From: Coprinellus micaceus
Lineage: Eukaryota > Basidiomycota > Agaricomycetes > Agaricales > Psathyrellaceae
Direction: 5' to 3'
NCBI GenBank assembly: GCA_951394405.1
Contig: OX596338.1
Span: 682,001-746,000 of the forward strand
Length of the DNA: 64,000 nt
Numbering within the stretch: the stretch's first letter is position 1; the number at the start of each line of letters is the position of its first letter. This document shows positions 60,192 through 64,000 of this stretch, in pieces. A model generated the notes under the pieces. The model saw only the letters and a program-made list of their open reading frames with translations. It did not search any database and was not told the DNA's origin. The translations under genes and the position numbers were made by a program.

Positions 60192-61167
60192 TCAATACGC
60201 AACACTCAGCTGTTTGTTGCCCCACTTCTCCCAGTCCTTCAAGATGCCCTCTACGATGAAGTGCGCGACGTCCTTCCTCGACACGGTATATCCCCCAACT
60301 TCACCAGGCCCGGTGCGATATGGGAGAGTCTTCCCGCTCGCGATGGCAGCATCCGCAAGGCACTCGCCGTCGGTTAGTAGAGCCGGTCGCACCACAACCG
60401 CGCTCAACGACCCAGACGCTGGCAATCCCTCGCGTTTCTGCCACTCCTTCCCAACAATCTCCTCCTTGGGCTCCCCGTCGACCTGTGTGTCCCATTCCCA
60501 GCCAGCGCAGTGCCCAATGACCCGCTCCGTCCCCAGTTTATCGCTGAGAGGACCGGTGATAGCGTAACCGTACATCGGCGCGAGGAGGAGAGGAGTTTTC
60601 TTTCGTGAGCTGGGGCTAACGCCTGACGCAGAGAGGACGATGACTTTGGGCCGAGGCTCGGTCTCGGGCATCGTGCAGAGGAAGTTCAGGAGAGATTTGG
60701 TGACGAGGTCGGGAGGGTCCATGGTGAAACCCTGCGTCAGCTTGAATGTGGGCTTTCCGGCTGGATGATGACTGTCGTTAAACACGGTATTTGATAGGTA
60801 CAAATGAAGGCTTACTGAATCCAACGGTGAATAGCAAGAGGGCTACTGGCTTCTCCTTGCCTGCCTCTGCCCATGCGGACTTCACATCCTCAGCATTGGT
60901 TGCGTCTCCTTTGACGAGACGGGCTTTGCCTGACTGCAGGTGCTTCTGAACCTCCGCATCGTTATCGAAGGCGCTTGGTGACCTCAACAAGAATGTCACA
61001 GCGGAGCCATAATCTTCAAAAGAATGGACGTTCCAATCAGCGATTCGAGTTCCTTGATACAAGAATAAGATAGGGGCTAACTCACCGAGAAGCCTCAGGG
61101 ACGAGTGGTACCCGATGTTTCGCGAACCACCGACGACGAGGACGTTTAGGTTCGAGAGGTCCGACAT
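60192..61167 (-). CDS. NAD(P)-binding Rossmann-fold protein, copy B
   Basis: Exons 61167-61086, 61013-60816, 60760-60192 give 282 residues. The head LNVLVVGGSRNIGYHSS matches copy A residue for residue around Gly13, Arg16, Asn17 and Gly19. AVTFLLRSP, ARLVKGDAT, VIVLSASGVSP, VVVRPALLTDG and YTVSRKDVAHFIVEGI correspond in order to segments of copy A. The first exon is 82 bases in both genes and intron 1 is in the same phase and codon; the second intron is shifted by two codons. Same fold and probably related substrate, unknown. It is in the opposite orientation to copy A. Confidence 0.85.
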
Positions 61168-61280
61168 CTTGAGCTATGGAGGACGACGATAGATAGTGTT
61201 GGTGGCTGTTGGTGGCTGTTGGAGGAAGAGGAAGAGTTGAATGGTTTGGTGGGAATCCAGGATCTCCAACCCCAGCTAGC

Positions 61281-61287
61281 ATTTATA
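61281..61287 (-). promoter_or_regulatory. TATA box of Rossmann copy B
   Basis: TATAAAT on the minus strand, 114 bases before the ATG at 61167; compare the TATAAAA box 102 bases before the start of copy A. Confidence 0.5.
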
Positions 61288-62351
61288 GCAGGCAAGGGTG
61301 TTCTAATAATACTTTGGCCGGGCTTTCGTTTGGAACATTGCATCCGGGAGAGGAGGCGCAGAGGGCGAATCACAGCCAACGCAGGAGTCCACGTTGTGCC
61401 TGCCGAGAGGCCACTGTGCTCATCATCCGCTCTTCCTGCGCGGCGCAGTTTTGAAGTGGTGAAGAGGCAAAAGCGGCCAAAGACCGCAGTAGATTCCAAT
61501 TGATTTGCATTTGGATGGATACGTGGCTCGAAAGAGGTGTATGCTGCGAGGTGCTGCGCGGCGTAGAAAACAGCGAACGGCCTATAAAAAGGGCCGTACC
61601 TGCGTATATACACCCTTGCGGAACCGTGTGGACGTCATCCATGAACAGAAATGGAGTTACAGGCCCACGGTTACATCGGTCGCCAGACTTCGAAGTTAAG
61701 TAGCGCAGTTTTTGGGCGCCAATCAATTCATGCCTCTGTCGATAAGCTAAGAAAAGTCAGAATCTACACCTTTCGCCGAACAGATAGAGAACTTCGTTAA
61801 GGGGTTCCAATTCTGGCCGACGGATAGAGCGAGCCCAAGAGCTTAACGCAGTAATTACAGATAACAAAGCGCGACAACCCCCCGGCTGGCACCTCGTGGC
61901 AAAGTCGACAGCCGCGCAGATTTCTTTCCATAGAAGATATGGTCCTCATGCGCAGAGTCAAAGTCGGCATCGATGTGCGGTTCTCGGAAGTAGTGCGAAC
62001 CAGAAGAGTCGCGTTCACTTCGGCGCAGTTGACAATCTCTTTGAGAAGGTCCGCTGCGAAGGTTGGGCAGTTCACGTCCATGGCTGGGCCGTGGTACCTA
62101 ACTCGCTCCCTCCGATCTGCCCACAAACCGAAGGGGCGATGCAACCTACAGCTGGCGTTCGTAACCTCGAATGGTCCTCGCCGTCTGACGGTTCCTATGC
62201 ACCTATAAGTTGCTTAGCCAACTGAAAATGATAGTTTAATTTGGCTGACCTTTTTATGCATACTCAACCGTACTTTAGTGGTCTGCTCCTCCGTGAATCC
62301 ATGTCCTATGAAAGAGTGGGATGACAATCTTTGTGGGGCCAAGCAATGGGA

Positions 62352-62377
62352 AGCGCCCTAACACAACTTAGGGCGCT
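62352..62377. repeat. perfect 10-bp inverted repeat (hairpin)
   Basis: AGCGCCCTAA at 62352-62361 pairs exactly with TTAGGGCGCT at 62368-62377 with a 6-base loop. It lies about 100 bases beyond the stop codon of the AT-hook gene on its transcribed side. Confidence 0.6.
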
Positions 62378-62475
62378 AAGTCTGGGATCAGTCATTCCGC
62401 CGAGGTGAAAATAACTTCCCAGAAGAAGTCAACTTTTCATCTAGTCGAAAATAATGATACACGCAAGACCCACCC

Positions 62476-63333
62476 CTACGTCGCCTTCTTATTCCTACTC
62501 CCTTTTGGACGTCCCCTCGGTCTCTTCGACTGCCCATCTTGTGTGCTCTCACTCGGCCTCTTCGTTCCACTCGAAACTGCGGTGTCCTCAACCTCGTTCC
62601 CCTGCCGCCTCCTCTCCTCCAGATACTGGGTACTGCGCTCATCGAGTGTCTGCTGTAGTGATGGGAGTGGCTCTTGGCCGAGGTCCGCGCGAAGGCGGTC
62701 GACGTCGTTCTTAGCGATCGCGTACTCCCCTTCAGAAAGAACTTGGATTTTGGAACGGAGGGCGTCGCACTCGCGGTCGAGAGTGGCCTGTGCGAGGTCG
62801 GTTTGGTCTCGGTCCATATTGACTTCTTGCAGACACTTGAGCAGGCGCGCGCGTTCACTTTCAAGTCTGCAACGGGTCAGGAATCTGGGAGCCTTGATAG
62901 AGTGGCAGCGGCTCACTTGTTCTTCTGCTCTTTGACATCCTGGATCGCTTTCACCTTTTGGTCAAGTGAGGCGTGTGCTGAGAGAATGTGTGCCGTGTGT
63001 AGCTGTAACACTAATGCATGCTTCCTGGAGCACTGCGGCTCAGCAACCTTCACAGCAACTAAAATTTTGCACTCACTTGAGCTCCGCCTGCTTCGCAAGT
63101 TGCACAAGATCTTTCGTCCAGTCTCCCTGCGCCATTACTTTTCCCCCACTCGGCGGCGGCGCCGGTGCTGGAGGGGGCGACTGGATCTGTGGGTGCGGGT
63201 GATAGTGCATAACTTGGTGCATTGGCTGCCCTTGCATTATCGGAACGCTCTGGATGTACGTTGGAGTCGAGGGTCCTGCATAGTGAACATAGTGTGGTTG
63301 TTGAGGATGATGGTGCTGGATATGTTGCGACAT
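62476..63333 (-). CDS. coiled-coil protein with C-terminal AT-hook
   Basis: Exons 63333-63077, 63024-62917, 62866-62476 give 251 residues. The head is His/Pro/Gln-rich and disordered (1-70). DWTKDLVQLAKQAELKKHAL starts a helical part, and the middle exon plus the third exon form a coiled coil (SLDQKVKAIQDVKEQKN, LESERARLLKCLQEVN, LRSKIQVLSEGEYA). The last 15 residues are an AT-hook (RPRGRPKGSRNKK), a motif that binds the minor groove of AT-rich DNA, so the protein is probably nuclear. The family is not known to me. Introns are 52 and 50 bases; each acceptor was chosen because only it keeps the frame and the helix pattern. Confidence 0.75.
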
Positions 63334-64000
63334 TTTAGGAATCCAATGTGGAGGGAATGACTAGAATCCAACCGAGTTCTCGGGGTCCATGCACAGTCTG
63401 AGTGGCAGTGGTCCTTGCTTGGCTTTGTTTGATTTCGTGGGCGCTGGAGCCAACTTCAAGTTCAAGCTCTGTCCCCAACCACCATGAATCTCGAGTGTTT
63501 GAAGCCTCTCTCATGGGTATAATTATTCTAAGTGGCCCGGATCCACCACAACGTCGTCATCGATCTAACCTTGCGGTGTTCGCAGACTGAGGAGCGCCAA
63601 CGGGGTGGGAACGATAGTTAGTCGTAGGACAAGCTCTACTGCAAGAAAAATCGCATGTACCGACTGTCGGGTTTTCATGAATCCTCTATGTTCCCATCCT
63701 GGGCGGGTTTTCGGCTTGTGAGTCGCATTGTATCCTATGGATGCTTGTATCGCACACACTCTTTCGGTCCCTTTCTCTCAGCCCCATAGGATGACCCTGG
63801 TCTCGTTTTGGCGCCCAGCGGGTTAAGCGCTCGTGTGCGATGATGGGATCCCGACTCAATCCCGACTCACCGCCAGGTCTGCAGCATGCGCGTCGGCGGA
63901 CATCGTCCCTCACCCACGAAACTAGGATCAAGTCTGGGTTTGACAACAAGTTTCGATGGCGTTCTCATCGATCTTATCTGAGCCTATGCCATAAGCATTC
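63334..64000. other. intergenic at right edge
   Basis: Promoter side of the AT-hook gene and 600 bases beyond. A TTTTGGCGCC element occurs near 63808-63817. No gene or RNA was found; a gene could begin beyond the edge. Confidence 0.45.

Larger units (their letters stand above)
61168..62475. other. intergenic, about 1.3 kb
   Basis: Left part is the promoter of Rossmann copy B; a TATAAAT occurs at 61281. A piece near 61665-61712 weakly resembles the middle of a 5S rRNA but has none of its other parts. A perfect hairpin lies at 62352-62377. No gene was found. Confidence 0.5.

Noticed and set aside
61660..61715. Segment resembling the middle of a 5S rRNA (CGAAGTTAAG with GGGCG downstream)
   Set aside because: The flanking parts of 5S rRNA (initial stem, internal control box, closing stem) are absent and the piece differs from the basidiomycete 5S pattern.

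Overview
The window is nuclear DNA of a basidiomycete fungus, most likely an agaric (Agaricomycetes). The evidence is the density of short (45-72 base) GT-AG introns that restore reading frames exactly, very small intergenic spaces, F-box-like genes of the agaric type, single-pass membrane proteins with Ser/Thr stalks, small secreted Cys-rich proteins, and an NTPase of the Crinkler/RHS-like group. I cannot name the genus. All exon structures are manual: each junction was kept only if it had splice consensus, restored the frame and gave sensible protein.

Layout. 1-10.4 kb holds a 5' portion of a P4-ATPase lipid flippase (running off the left edge), a single-pass membrane protein, an F-box-like gene, a short unknown protein and a basic-region protein with Gln/Pro/His repeats. 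10.4-24.1 kb is a gene desert. One intronless gene for a disordered protein lies at 24.1-25.0 kb, followed by a second desert to 36.9 kb. From 36.9 to 63.3 kb the DNA is gene-dense: an 11-exon F-box/Cys-cluster gene divergent from NAA20 (NatB acetyltransferase), IML1 (TORC1 regulator), two intronless F-box-like genes, a Rossmann-fold dehydrogenase-like gene, a receptor-like membrane protein, a tandem pair of secreted Cys-rich proteins, a small unknown gene, COX16 divergent from ADE12, a Crinkler/RHS-like P-loop NTPase, a second Rossmann-fold paralogue in inverted orientation, and an AT-hook coiled-coil protein.

How the genes relate. Housekeeping genes (flippase, NAA20, IML1, COX16, ADE12) are interleaved with fast-evolving lineage families (F-box, secreted proteins, NTPase). 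There is no metabolic cluster. Two divergent pairs share promoters of 155 and 228 bases, and several genes converge with fewer than 250 bases between them. Local duplication is visible in three families (Rossmann-fold, secreted Cys-rich, F-box-like). I found no tRNA, rRNA, CRISPR array or recognisable intact transposon; the deserts may be decayed repeats, but I could not identify their source.
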